Source of the DNA: Pseudonocardia hierapolitana
GTDB taxonomy: Bacteria; Actinomycetota; Actinomycetes; Mycobacteriales; Pseudonocardiaceae
Reading direction: 5' to 3'
Length of the DNA stretch: 64,000 nt
Assembly: GCF_007994075.1 (NCBI RefSeq)
Contig: NZ_VIWU01000001.1
Coordinates: 5,518,001 to 5,582,000 of the forward strand
Shown: positions 53,188-60,436 of the stretch, piece after piece
How the letters are laid out: every line of letters starts with the position of its first letter
Numbering within the stretch: position 1 is the first letter of the stretch
Program-made: the position numbers and the translations under genes
The notes under the pieces: model-generated
Database searches by the model: none
Told to the model about the DNA's origin: nothing
Seen by the model: the letters and a program-made list of their open reading frames with translations, nothing else

Positions 53188-53245
53188 CGCGCCGAGTGTG
53201 GTCCTCGCGGAGTCCGTGGACCCTGCGAAGACCACACTCGGCGCG
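53188..53245. terminator. Long hairpin between AraC gene and SCO5389-like gene
   Basis: Perfect 16-bp stem (CGCGCCGAGTGTGGTC, 53188-53203; GACCACACTCGGCGCG, 53230-53245) with a 26-nt loop that itself can pair (TCGC/GCGA, GTCC/GGAC). It separates two convergent genes and probably terminates both. No U-tract. Confidence 0.65.
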
Positions 53246-53253
53246 CGTTCAGC

Positions 53254-53640
53254 TCAGCAGTTGAGCAGTTCCGGTTTCTGGTTCAGCAGCTGTGCGCGCG
53301 GTGAGATGAATTCCTCGTACTCCGCGGTTGCATCGGGGCGGAACAATCCGACGCGACAGCAGTTCTGGAAAGCCAGTTTCACGCCGAAATGCCGCTGAAC
53401 GGCGCCTCGCATGGAGTCGCTCCCGACCAGTCGGAAGACCTCACCCCACGAACGTTCGTCCGGCGGTACCTCCGTGTTCTGCGCCGATGACGCGCCGCTC
53501 GCCTCCAGCTCCTTCGCCAGGCGCTCCACCATCGACCACGCGTACGGAAGCGAGTCGCGGATGCAGGCGACGAATTCTTCGTCTTCGACTGTCCCTTGTT
53601 GAGCCTTCTCCAGCAAGGCTGTCGGAACCGTCAGTGACAC
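53254..53640 (-). CDS. SCO5389-family protein
   Basis: 128-aa cytoplasmic protein of a small actinobacterial family. Recognisable segments: VSLTVPTALLEKAQQGTVED, DSLPYAWSMVERLAKEL, RGAVQRHFGVKLAFQNCCRV and the C-terminus QLLNQKPELLNC. Function unknown; in Streptomyces relatives occur near secondary-metabolism and developmental loci. GTG at 53640 is chosen for the adjacent GGGAGG and because homologues begin MSL; the frame is open further upstream to 53733 but lacks similarity. Confidence 0.75.
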   Translation of the reverse strand: MSLTVPTALLEKAQQGTVEDEEFVACIRDSLPYAWSMVERLAKELEASGASSAQNTEVPPDERSWGEVFRLVGSDSMRGAVQRHFGVKLAFQNCCRVGLFRPDATAEYEEFISPRAQLLNQKPELLNC

Positions 53641-53849
53641 CGAACCTCCCGAGTTCGAATGAACTGGACGCGTGCGAACGCTACGGCGTCCGCAGGGTCG
53701 TGAAAACACCCGATCAGGCGAGCTTTTCGACATGCACGAATTCGCACATGGCCCTATCGGTGATCCCGCCGTCGCGCCGGCTGTCGGGGGCGCGACGTAG
53801 AGTCCGGCCAGGTGCGCCCGCGGCGGCGCGGAGATCGGGAGCGGTGTGC

Positions 53850-54725
53850 ATGGGTGAGGCGGCGAGCGACCTGGTGATACGCGGGCGCCGGCCGGTGCGC
53901 GACCGCGCGTTGGTGATGGCGATCGTGAACCGCACCCCGGACTCCTTCTACGACCGGGGCGCGACGTTCGCCGACGAGCCGGCGAAGGCCGCCATCGACC
54001 GGGCCGTCGCCGAGGGCGCCGACATGATCGACATCGGCGGGGTGGCCGCGAGCCCCGGCGACGACGTGGACGTCGAGGAGGAGATCCGCCGGGTCGTGCC
54101 CACGGTCGAGTTCATCCGGGAGCGGTACCCGGACATCATCATCAGCATCGACACGTGGAGGCACGAGGTCGGCGCCGCGGCGTGCCGGGCCGGTGCCGAC
54201 CTGATGAACGACGCGTGGGCCGGGTTCGACCCGAAGCTGATCGACGTCGCCGCCGAGTTCGGCGCCGGGTACGTCTGCACGCACACCGGCGGGCGGGAGC
54301 CGCGCGCCGCGCCCGTCCGGCCGGAGTACGACGACGTCGTGTCGGCCGTCCTCGACCACACGGTGGAGCTCGCCGAGCTGGCAGCGTCCAGGGGCGTGCC
54401 GCGGGAGGGCATCCTGATCGACGCCACCGGGTTCGGCAAGAACACCATCGACCACCTGGCGCTGCTGCGCGCGGTGCCGCGGTTCGTGGCCACCGGGTGG
54501 CCCGTGCTGATGGCACTGTCCAACAAGACGTTCGTCGGCGAGACGCTCGGGGTCGGGCTCGGCGAGCGCCTGGCAGGCACGCTCGCGGCCACCACGATCG
54601 CGGCGCAGGCCGGGGCGCGCGTCTTCCGGGCGCACGAGGTGGAACCCACCCGGCACGCGCTCGAGATCGTGGCCAGCGTGTTCGACGGGCGTCCCCCCGC
54701 CCGGGCGTCGGAGTGGATCGCCTGA
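53850..54725 (+). CDS. folP2: FolP2-type dihydropteroate synthase homologue
   Basis: 291-aa TIM-barrel pterin-binding protein. VMAIVNRTPDSFYDRGATF replaces the NVTPDSFSDGG of canonical FolP, the mark of the FolP2 group, whose mycobacterial member lacks dihydropteroate synthase activity. Other pterin-site elements remain: DMIDIGGVAASPG, ISIDTWRHEVG, DLMNDAWAG, LMALSNKTFVGE and the C-terminal FRAHEVEPTRHALE. ATG at 53850; an in-frame GTG lies 6 nt upstream. Its stop overlaps the next start (TGATG), linking it to a RibD-like reductase. Confidence 0.85.
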   Translation: MGEAASDLVIRGRRPVRDRALVMAIVNRTPDSFYDRGATFADEPAKAAIDRAVAEGADMIDIGGVAASPGDDVDVEEEIRRVVPTVEFIRERYPDIIISIDTWRHEVGAAACRAGADLMNDAWAGFDPKLIDVAAEFGAGYVCTHTGGREPRAAPVRPEYDDVVSAVLDHTVELAELAASRGVPREGILIDATGFGKNTIDHLALLRAVPRFVATGWPVLMALSNKTFVGETLGVGLGERLAGTLAATTIAAQAGARVFRAHEVEPTRHALEIVASVFDGRPPARASEWIA

Positions 54726-55474
54726 TGCGCCAGATCTGGCCGCCGGAGCACGCAGGCGAGCTGGACGACGCCGGGCTCGAACGCCTCTACGGCTACCCGG
54801 CGGGCCGGTGGCTCGCGGTCAACTTCGTGTCGAGCGCCGACGGGGCCGTCGCGCTGCACGGGCGGGCGCGGGAGCTGTCGAACGAGCCCGACCGGCGGGT
54901 GCTGCGGCTGGGCAGCGACCTGGCCGACGTCCTGTTGGTGGGGGCGACCACGGCGATGGTCGAGGAGTTCCGCGGCGTGCACCCGGACGCGGAGACCGCG
55001 GCCCGCCGGGAGCGCCACGGGCTCGCGCCGATCCCGCCCACGGCGGTGGTGACCACTGGCCGCTCGCTCCCGGAGGACGCACCGGTCGTCACCGAGGCGG
55101 TCGTGCCCTCCTTCGTGATCACCACAGCTTCGGCGCCGGATCGCAAGCGCGCGGCGTGGGCCGCGGCGGGCGCCACCGTCGTCATCGCGGGCGAGCGGGA
55201 AGTCGATCTGGGCCTCGCGGTGGACGCGCTCGCCGCACAGGGCCTGGAGCGCGTCGACTCCGAGGGCGGGGCGCAGCTGTTCGGAGCGCTGCTCGCGGCC
55301 GGCCTGGTCGACGAGCTGCGCCTCACCGTCTCGCCCACGCTCGTGTCCGGCATCGCCGGCCGGATCGCCACCGGCGTCGATATCGAGCCGGCACGCCTCG
55401 AGCTGCTGTCCGTCGTCGCGGAGAGCGACACGCTGATGGTGCGCTACGGGGTGCTGGACCGATCGGGCCGCTGA
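54725..55474 (+). CDS. RibD C-terminal (pyrimidine reductase) domain protein
   Basis: 249-aa stand-alone reductase of the RibD_C/dihydrofolate-reductase fold: WLAVNFVSSADGAVAL, DLADVLLVGATTAMVEEF, GLERVDSEGGAQLFGALLAAGLVDELRLTVSP. Mycobacterial Rv2671, of the same group, can supply dihydrofolate-reductase activity, so pairing with folP2 suggests a pterin-related role rather than riboflavin synthesis (inference). It starts within the folP2 stop (TGATG) and its 3' end overlaps the convergent TetR gene by 31 bp. Confidence 0.83.
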   Translation: MRQIWPPEHAGELDDAGLERLYGYPAGRWLAVNFVSSADGAVALHGRARELSNEPDRRVLRLGSDLADVLLVGATTAMVEEFRGVHPDAETAARRERHGLAPIPPTAVVTTGRSLPEDAPVVTEAVVPSFVITTASAPDRKRAAWAAAGATVVIAGEREVDLGLAVDALAAQGLERVDSEGGAQLFGALLAAGLVDELRLTVSPTLVSGIAGRIATGVDIEPARLELLSVVAESDTLMVRYGVLDRSGR

Positions 55475-56100
55475 CCAGCCCGGAGCGCCCGGCGGAAGAG
55501 CTCGCGCACGGCGGCTGACAGGCGGCCCACCTCGTAGTGCTCGTCCTGGTGCCAGATGCGGTCGAACGCCCGGTGCAGCGCGCTGCACAGCAGCATCGCC
55601 GTGAGCGGCGGGTCGGCGGTGTCGAAGGCTCCGGCCTCGATGCCGCCCTCGATCAGGTCGGTCAGGCTGCGGGCGAGGTCGCGCTCGGCGTGGATGCCCT
55701 TCGCGTCGTCGGGCAGGACGACCGGGTGGTGGAAGAGCACGTCGTGCAGCGCGTGGTCGGCCGGGTAGTCGGCGAGCGCGGCGTCGACCCACGTGTCCAG
55801 CCGCGCCGGCCAGCTGTCACCCGCACCCGCCACCCGGGTGTCGATCCGCTCGACCAGCCGCTGCTCGAAGTCGGCCTGCAGCGCGGCGAGCAGGTGTTCC
55901 TTCGAGTCGAAGTGCAGGTAGAAGGTGCCCTTCGCGACGCCGGAGCGCTGTGTGACGTGGTCGAGGGTCGCCGCGGCCACGCCCTTCTCGACGAACACGG
56001 CGAGCCCCGCGTCCAGCAGGTCGCGTCGGCGCTGCGCGGCCGGCTTGGTGCGCGGGCCGGGGCGCTGCCGCGGCTGATCGGGCACGTCGGCTCGGGGCAC
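55444..56100 (-). CDS. TetR-family transcriptional repressor
   Basis: 218 aa. N-terminal HTH at about 25-70: RRDLLDAGLAVFVEKGVAAATLDHVTQRSGVAKGTFYLHFDSKEHLL, with a basic, Pro-rich 20-residue extension before it. The ligand domain is not diagnostic. GTG at 56100, 8 nt after a TACGAT box (56114-56109 on the complement), so probably leaderless. A large palindromic operator covers the -35 region. It may regulate itself and the divergent glycosyltransferase. Confidence 0.87.
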   Translation of the reverse strand: MPRADVPDQPRQRPGPRTKPAAQRRRDLLDAGLAVFVEKGVAAATLDHVTQRSGVAKGTFYLHFDSKEHLLAALQADFEQRLVERIDTRVAGAGDSWPARLDTWVDAALADYPADHALHDVLFHHPVVLPDDAKGIHAERDLARSLTDLIEGGIEAGAFDTADPPLTAMLLCSALHRAFDRIWHQDEHYEVGRLSAAVRELFRRALRAGQRPDRSSTP

Positions 56101-56121
56101 GGGCCCGATCGTAGATCCCTT

Positions 56122-56174
56122 CCGACGAACGGCGCGTTCGTCGGATAGGTACCGACGAACGCGCCGTTCGTCGG
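56122..56174. promoter_or_regulatory. Paired palindromes, likely TetR operator
   Basis: Two 23-bp near-palindromes, 56122-56144 and 56152-56174, each CCGACGAAC-n5-GTTCGTCGG. Centres are GGCGC and GCGCC, so the second is the exact reverse complement of the first, 7 nt apart. They cover the expected -35 region of the TetR gene. As RNA they would form a perfect 23-bp hairpin. Confidence 0.6.
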
Positions 56175-56324
56175 ACAGGGCTGGTGGCGGCCGGGGGTGG
56201 CTACGCCCGGCTCATGGCGCACCAGGACGAGTCGGGCGTGGCGTCCGCCTGACCCGGTGCGTCCATCCGTCACATCGTCATCGGAACCGGGTTCGTCCGG
56301 GCCGAAGGGGGAATCCCGCAGCTC

Positions 56325-57494
56325 GTGGGCATCACCGTTCTGGTCAACGCGGGCCCGTGGCTCGCCGTGCCGCCGCCGGGGTACGGCGGCATCGAGAACG
56401 TCGTGGCCGCCCTCGTCCCGGAACTGCGCAGTCGCGGGGTGCGGGTGGTGCTGGCGACCGTCGGGACGAGCACGCTGCCGGTCGACGAGCGCATCGAGGT
56501 GTTCGACGACGGCCAGTTCGCGCAGCTGCAGCGACCCTTCAACCGGGTGATGGGTGTGGCGGCGGCGCACCTGCACCGGGTGGTGACCGAGTTGCGCCGC
56601 CGCGACGACATCACCCTCGTGCACGACCACCAGGAGGCGCTGGGGCCGACGGTGCTGGGCGCGCTCGGTCCGGCCGCGCCCCCGGTGCTGCACACCCTCC
56701 ACTGGGACCTCGGCAAGCATCCCGCCCTGTACGGGGGCATCGAGGGCGGCGGCGGGCTGTGGGTGAACGGCGTGTCGTTCGCGCAGCTGGCACGCGCCCC
56801 GCGGGCGCTGCGCGCGCTCAGCGTCGGCCACGTGCACCTCTCCACCCCGCTGGCGGTGGGCGCCGACCGGCGCCCGGCGACCCGCAAGGGGGACCACGTC
56901 GTCGTGCTCGGCCGGGTCACCCGCTACAAGGGCCAGGACGTGGCCGCGCGCATCGCCCATCGCACCGGCCGGAACGTGGTGCTGGCGGGCCCCGTCGGAC
57001 CGTGCCACCGCTCGGGCGACCTGGGCGGCGCCGACGCCGACAACCCGGACGTCCGGTACTGGCGCGAGGACGTGGAGCCGCTGGTCGACGGCACCCGCGT
57101 GCGCTGGGTCGGCACGGTGGCCGGTGAGGAGCGGGACGAGCTCGTCGCCTCGGCCGCCGCGGCCCTCTTCCCGATCGACTGGGACGAGCCGGGCGGCACC
57201 GCGGTGGTCGAGGCGCTCGCGCTGGGCACGCCGGTGGTCGGGTACCGGCGCGGCTGCCTCCCGGAACTGGTGGAGCACGGCCGCACGGGCCTCCTGGTCG
57301 ACCCCGGCGACGAGGACGCGCTCGCCGCCGCCCTCGACGTCGTCGGCCGGCTGGACCCGGGGGAGTGCCGCAGGGAGGCCGCGCGGCGCTTCACCCCGGC
57401 CCGGATGGCCGAGCGCTACCTGCGGCTCTACGACAAGGTGCTGGCTCGTTGCGGCCGCCCGCCCGTCACCGCCGCGACGGTGCCCGCGGGTTGA
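56325..57494 (+). CDS. GT4-family glycosyltransferase
   Basis: 389-aa GT-B glycosyltransferase. The N-terminal acceptor domain opens ITVLVNAGPWLAVPPPGYGGIENVVAALVPEL, with the PPGYGGIE loop seen in many GT4 enzymes. The C-terminal donor domain has HVVVLGRVTRYKGQDVAARIA and the E-x7-E motif EPGGTAVVEALALGTPVVGYRRG. Donor and acceptor unknown. GTG at 56325; the G-rich site AAGGGGG is rather far (about 15 nt). It stands alone, divergent from TetR. Confidence 0.85.
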   Translation: MGITVLVNAGPWLAVPPPGYGGIENVVAALVPELRSRGVRVVLATVGTSTLPVDERIEVFDDGQFAQLQRPFNRVMGVAAAHLHRVVTELRRRDDITLVHDHQEALGPTVLGALGPAAPPVLHTLHWDLGKHPALYGGIEGGGGLWVNGVSFAQLARAPRALRALSVGHVHLSTPLAVGADRRPATRKGDHVVVLGRVTRYKGQDVAARIAHRTGRNVVLAGPVGPCHRSGDLGGADADNPDVRYWREDVEPLVDGTRVRWVGTVAGEERDELVASAAAALFPIDWDEPGGTAVVEALALGTPVVGYRRGCLPELVEHGRTGLLVDPGDEDALAAALDVVGRLDPGECRREAARRFTPARMAERYLRLYDKVLARCGRPPVTAATVPAG

Positions 57495-57503
57495 GGGAAC
57501 CGT

Positions 57504-57549
57504 TTGACAGTAGCTCTCTCTTCAAATTATCTTTGCTTGCAAAGATAAT
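57504..57549 (+). promoter_or_regulatory. Repressible promoter of the NmrA-like gene
   Basis: Perfect -35 TTGACA (57504-57509), 17-nt spacer, -10 TTATCT (57527-57532). The -10 is buried in a perfect palindrome with 11-bp arms, ATTATCTTTGC-TT-GCAAAGATAAT (57526-57549). Such an AT-rich symmetric site in this GC-rich DNA strongly suggests a repressor operator, of MarR/PadR appearance. No such regulator gene is adjacent. Confidence 0.7.
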
Positions 57550-57576
57550 CGGCGAGTGAAGCCACTGGAGGAACGC

Positions 57577-58413
57577 GTGACCGTTCTCGTCACCGGCGTG
57601 CACGGCAACATCGGCAGCCGGGTCGCCGCGAAGCTCGTCGAAGCCGGGCACCGGGTGCGCGGCTCGAGCCGCAGACCCTCGGCCGCACCCGAGGGCGTCG
57701 AGCCGGTGGAGCTGGATCTCACCGAGCCCCGGGGTGCAGCGGAGGTGCTGGCCGGCGTCGAGGCGGTGTTCCTCTACCCGGTGCGCGGCGGCTCGGTCGC
57801 GCCCTTCCTGGAGGCCGCCCGCAAGGCCGACGTCCAGCACGTCGTGCTGCTCTCCTCACCCGCGGCGTTCGAGGTCCACGAGCACGATCGCCTCATCGGG
57901 CTCGTGCACCGCGCCGTGGAGCAGGCCGTGCAGGACTCGGGCCTCAGCCACACGGTGCTCTACCCGAGCTGGCTCGCGAGCAACGCCCGCCGCGACTGGG
58001 GCGAGCAGATCCGCGCCCGCGGGCGGGTCGGGATCGCCCACCCGGACGCGCAGGTCAACCCGATCCACATCGACGACGTCGCGGAGGTCGCGGCCGACGT
58101 CCTCACCCGTGACGCCCACCGCAGCCGGATGCTCGTGCTCACCGGGCCGGAGTCGGTGCCCCAGCGCAGCCTGGTCGACGTTCTCGCCGATGTGCGCGGC
58201 GCGCCGATCGGGATCGACGCACTCACCCGCGAGGAGGCCTTGGCGCAGCGGCCGGAGTGGATGCCGGAGCCGGTGCTCGAGGCGTTGCTCGACGTCGCCG
58301 CGGCTGCCGTCGGTGTGCCCGCGACCGTCACGAACACGGTCGAGCGGGTCACCGGTCACCCGAGCCGGACGTTCCGGGAGTGGGCGACGGCACACCGCCA
58401 CGAGTTCGTCTGA
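57577..58413 (+). CDS. NmrA-like NAD(P)-binding oxidoreductase
   Basis: 278-aa atypical short-chain dehydrogenase. Rossmann motif VLVTGVHGNIGSRVAAKLV at the N-terminus. There is no YxxxK catalytic pair; instead the NmrA-type VVLLSSPAAFEVHEHD and YPSWLASNARRDW segments are present, typical of quinone- or NAD(P)H-sensing family members. GTG at 57577 is chosen over GTG at 57556 because GGAGG lies 7 nt upstream. Preceded by the strong palindromic promoter, so inducible. Confidence 0.82.
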   Translation: MTVLVTGVHGNIGSRVAAKLVEAGHRVRGSSRRPSAAPEGVEPVELDLTEPRGAAEVLAGVEAVFLYPVRGGSVAPFLEAARKADVQHVVLLSSPAAFEVHEHDRLIGLVHRAVEQAVQDSGLSHTVLYPSWLASNARRDWGEQIRARGRVGIAHPDAQVNPIHIDDVAEVAADVLTRDAHRSRMLVLTGPESVPQRSLVDVLADVRGAPIGIDALTREEALAQRPEWMPEPVLEALLDVAAAAVGVPATVTNTVERVTGHPSRTFREWATAHRHEFV

Positions 58414-58477
58414 GGACGATCCGGACACTTTGCCGCCCCGCTCGACGTTCTCCTGTCAGGTAACGGGAGGAGACGGG

Positions 58478-58759
58478 ATGTCCGCGATCGGTGCACTGCT
58501 CGGCACGGTGCTGCTGCTCTTCCAGATCGTGCTGATCGCACGGGCGGTGGTCGACTGGGTCGCGGCCCTGTCATCCGGCCCCGAGCCGGAGTGGCGGCGA
58601 ACCGCCCAGCGCGTCACGCACACCGTCACCGAACCCGTGCTGGCCCCGGTGCGCCGGGTCCTCCCGCCGGTGCGGCTCGGATCCGTGGGGATCGATCTGG
58701 CGTTCATCGTCGTGTTCGTCGCGGTGGTGGTGCTGCGCCAGGTCGTGCTCTGGCTCTGA
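58478..58759 (+). CDS. YggT-family membrane protein
   Basis: 93-aa protein with two membrane segments (GALLGTVLLLFQIVLIARAVV and IDLAFIVVFVAVVVLRQVV) and the conserved LAPVRRVLPPVRLGSVGIDLA. YggT proteins are linked to osmotic-shock tolerance and, in Gram-positives, to the cell-division neighbourhood; here it is isolated. ATG at 58478 follows GGGAGGAGA. Its last codons form the first unit of a 17-bp repeat. Confidence 0.85.
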   Translation: MSAIGALLGTVLLLFQIVLIARAVVDWVAALSSGPEPEWRRTAQRVTHTVTEPVLAPVRRVLPPVRLGSVGIDLAFIVVFVAVVVLRQVVLWL

Positions 58760-58800
58760 GTTCGCTGTGGCTCTGAGTTCGCGGTGGCTCTGAGTTCTCA
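58751..58800. repeat. 17-bp tandem repeat, 3 copies
   Basis: TGGCTCTGAGTTCGCTG at 58751, a variant at 58768 and a shortened one at 58785. The first unit contains the YggT stop codon, and the array bridges to the convergent FGE gene. Confidence 0.8.
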
Positions 58801-58818
58801 GAACAGCACGACGAGCCC

Positions 58819-59700
58819 TCAGGACACCACGACGCGGAAACCGAGGTTGCCGACCGAGCTGTCGGGCGTGTTGGCGGTGCGGGCGGCCACCCGGTAGCGG
58901 TTGCAGTACGACTCGTGGCACAGGTAGGAGCCGCCGCGCATCGCGCGGTTCTGCTCGGTGCGGTCGAACCGGTCGGCACACCACTCCCACACGTTGCCCG
59001 CCACGTTGTACAGGCCGAAGCCGTTGGGTGCGTACGCGTCCACGGGGGCGGTGCCGGCGAAGCCGTCCTCGGCCGTGTCGTGCACCGGGAACCGTCCCTG
59101 CCAGATGTTGCAGCGGTGCTCACCCCCTGGCGTGAGCTCGTCGCCCCAGGGGTAGCGGGCCTGGTCGAGCCCGCCCCGTGCCGCGTACTCCCATTCCGCC
59201 TCCGTGGGCAGCCGCGCGCCCGCCCAGGCGCAGAACGCCGCCGCGTCGTGCCACGACACGTGCACCACGGGGTGGTTCCAGCGGTCGCCGAGGTCGCTGC
59301 CCGGCCCCTCGGGGTGCCGCCACTGCGCCCCGGTCACCCCGCACCACCACGGCGTCTGCTCCAGCCGCGGGGAGGCCCGCCGCAGCTCCTTGGGCAGGAA
59401 CCTCGCGAACACGTAGGACCAGCCGAACCGCTCGGCGTCGGTCTCGTAGCCGGTGGCGTCGACGAACTCGGCGAACCGCTCGTTCGTGACGCAGTGGGCC
59501 CCGATCGCGAACGGCTCCAGCGAGACCTCGCGGACCGGCCCCTCGCGGTCCTCGGGGAACCCGTCGGGGTCGTCGGTGCCCATGCGGAACGTGCCGCCGG
59601 GCAGCTCGACCATGCCCTCGAGCCGCGCGCTCCCGACGGCCACCGCGGCGCGGGCCGGTGACTGCGCGCCGGAACGACCCGGCGGGCAACACGACGACAT
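58819..59700 (-). CDS. Formylglycine-generating enzyme (sulfatase-modifying)
   Basis: 293-aa FGE/SUMF1-type oxidase that converts the Cys of CxPxR in type I sulfatases to formylglycine. The domain opens MVELPGGTFRMGTDDPDGFPEDREGP. HPVVHVSWHDAAAFCAWAGARLPTEAEWEYAARGG is the family core, and the two copper-binding catalytic Cys are C261 and C266 in GGSYLCHESYCNRYR. This architecture distinguishes it from ergothioneine EgtB. ATG at 59700 with AGGAGGAGG upstream. The obvious client is the sulfatase at 1402-2910. Confidence 0.93.
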   Translation of the reverse strand: MSSCCPPGRSGAQSPARAAVAVGSARLEGMVELPGGTFRMGTDDPDGFPEDREGPVREVSLEPFAIGAHCVTNERFAEFVDATGYETDAERFGWSYVFARFLPKELRRASPRLEQTPWWCGVTGAQWRHPEGPGSDLGDRWNHPVVHVSWHDAAAFCAWAGARLPTEAEWEYAARGGLDQARYPWGDELTPGGEHRCNIWQGRFPVHDTAEDGFAGTAPVDAYAPNGFGLYNVAGNVWEWCADRFDRTEQNRAMRGGSYLCHESYCNRYRVAARTANTPDSSVGNLGFRVVVS

Positions 59701-59830
59701 GGGACACCTCCTCCTGTCCGAGCCTATGTCCCGCAGCGCCGCGGGCCATGTGCCTGTCGAGGAAAACAGGAGCCGCACTGTTCAACGAACGGTCACCCGA
59801 TCAGGAGGTGTGGACGGATAGGTTGACGCC

Positions 59831-60436
59831 GTGCCGGCATTGCCTGCGGGGGTGGAGCTCTTCCGGCTCCGGGACGGCGACGAGATCGAGCTGGTCACCG
59901 CGAGTGGGGTCCGTCGGCTGGACGAGGACGGCGGGCTGCTGCGCTTCATCGACGACGGGCAGCGCGCGCACTACCTGATCGGCGATGCGGACAGCGGCCC
60001 CGAACGCCCCTCGCACGCGACGGTCAAGTTCGGCATCGTGGCGCCGCACAGCGCGTTCCGCCCGCACGTGCACGGCGCCGAGCACGTGGTGCTGAGCCTC
60101 GGGTACGGCAGCTGCACGCTGGTCGAGCGGGGACGTGTCGTGGAGCTGGCGCTCCCGCCGGGGCACTGCGTGCGGATCCCCGCGATGGTGCCGCACGCGT
60201 TCGGCAACCGGGCCGGACGGCCGCTGGTCATCGTGGCCGCGAACACCGGGCTGGGCCTCGCCGACGCGAACTACGCGGTGGACGCGAACGAAGCGACGGC
60301 ACGGGGATGGGACCACGTGGCCGCCGAGCTGCGGTTGCTCAACGGCGTCGGTCCGGCCGGGCTGAGCGGCCGGGAACGCCTCGCGGCCGGCCTGCGGCGG
60401 GTGGCCCGGCTGCTCGAGCCGGTGGGGCCGCGGTGA
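59831..60436 (+). CDS. Cupin-domain protein
   Basis: 201 aa. A single cupin barrel at about 65-150 with metal-site residues in FRPHVHGAEHVVLSLGYGS (HxH...E-like) and PPGHCVRIPAMVPHAFGN (distal His). The Leu/Arg-rich C-terminus is helical. GTG at 59831 is 6 nt downstream of TAGGTT (59819-59824), so leaderless. First of five coupled genes; its stop overlaps the next GTG. It could be a metal-dependent dioxygenase, isomerase or binding protein. Confidence 0.75.
   Translation: MPALPAGVELFRLRDGDEIELVTASGVRRLDEDGGLLRFIDDGQRAHYLIGDADSGPERPSHATVKFGIVAPHSAFRPHVHGAEHVVLSLGYGSCTLVERGRVVELALPPGHCVRIPAMVPHAFGNRAGRPLVIVAANTGLGLADANYAVDANEATARGWDHVAAELRLLNGVGPAGLSGRERLAAGLRRVARLLEPVGPR

Noticed and set aside
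47967..53264. Very long open frame on the + strand antisense to the CYP102 gene
   Set aside because: It is Arg/Val/Gly-rich shadow sequence with no domain; the minus-strand frame has complete P450 and reductase motifs.
53850..54725. Functional folP (dihydropteroate synthase)
   Set aside because: The pterin/phosphate loop has the FolP2 form NRTPDSFYDRG; the mycobacterial FolP2 is inactive as DHPS.
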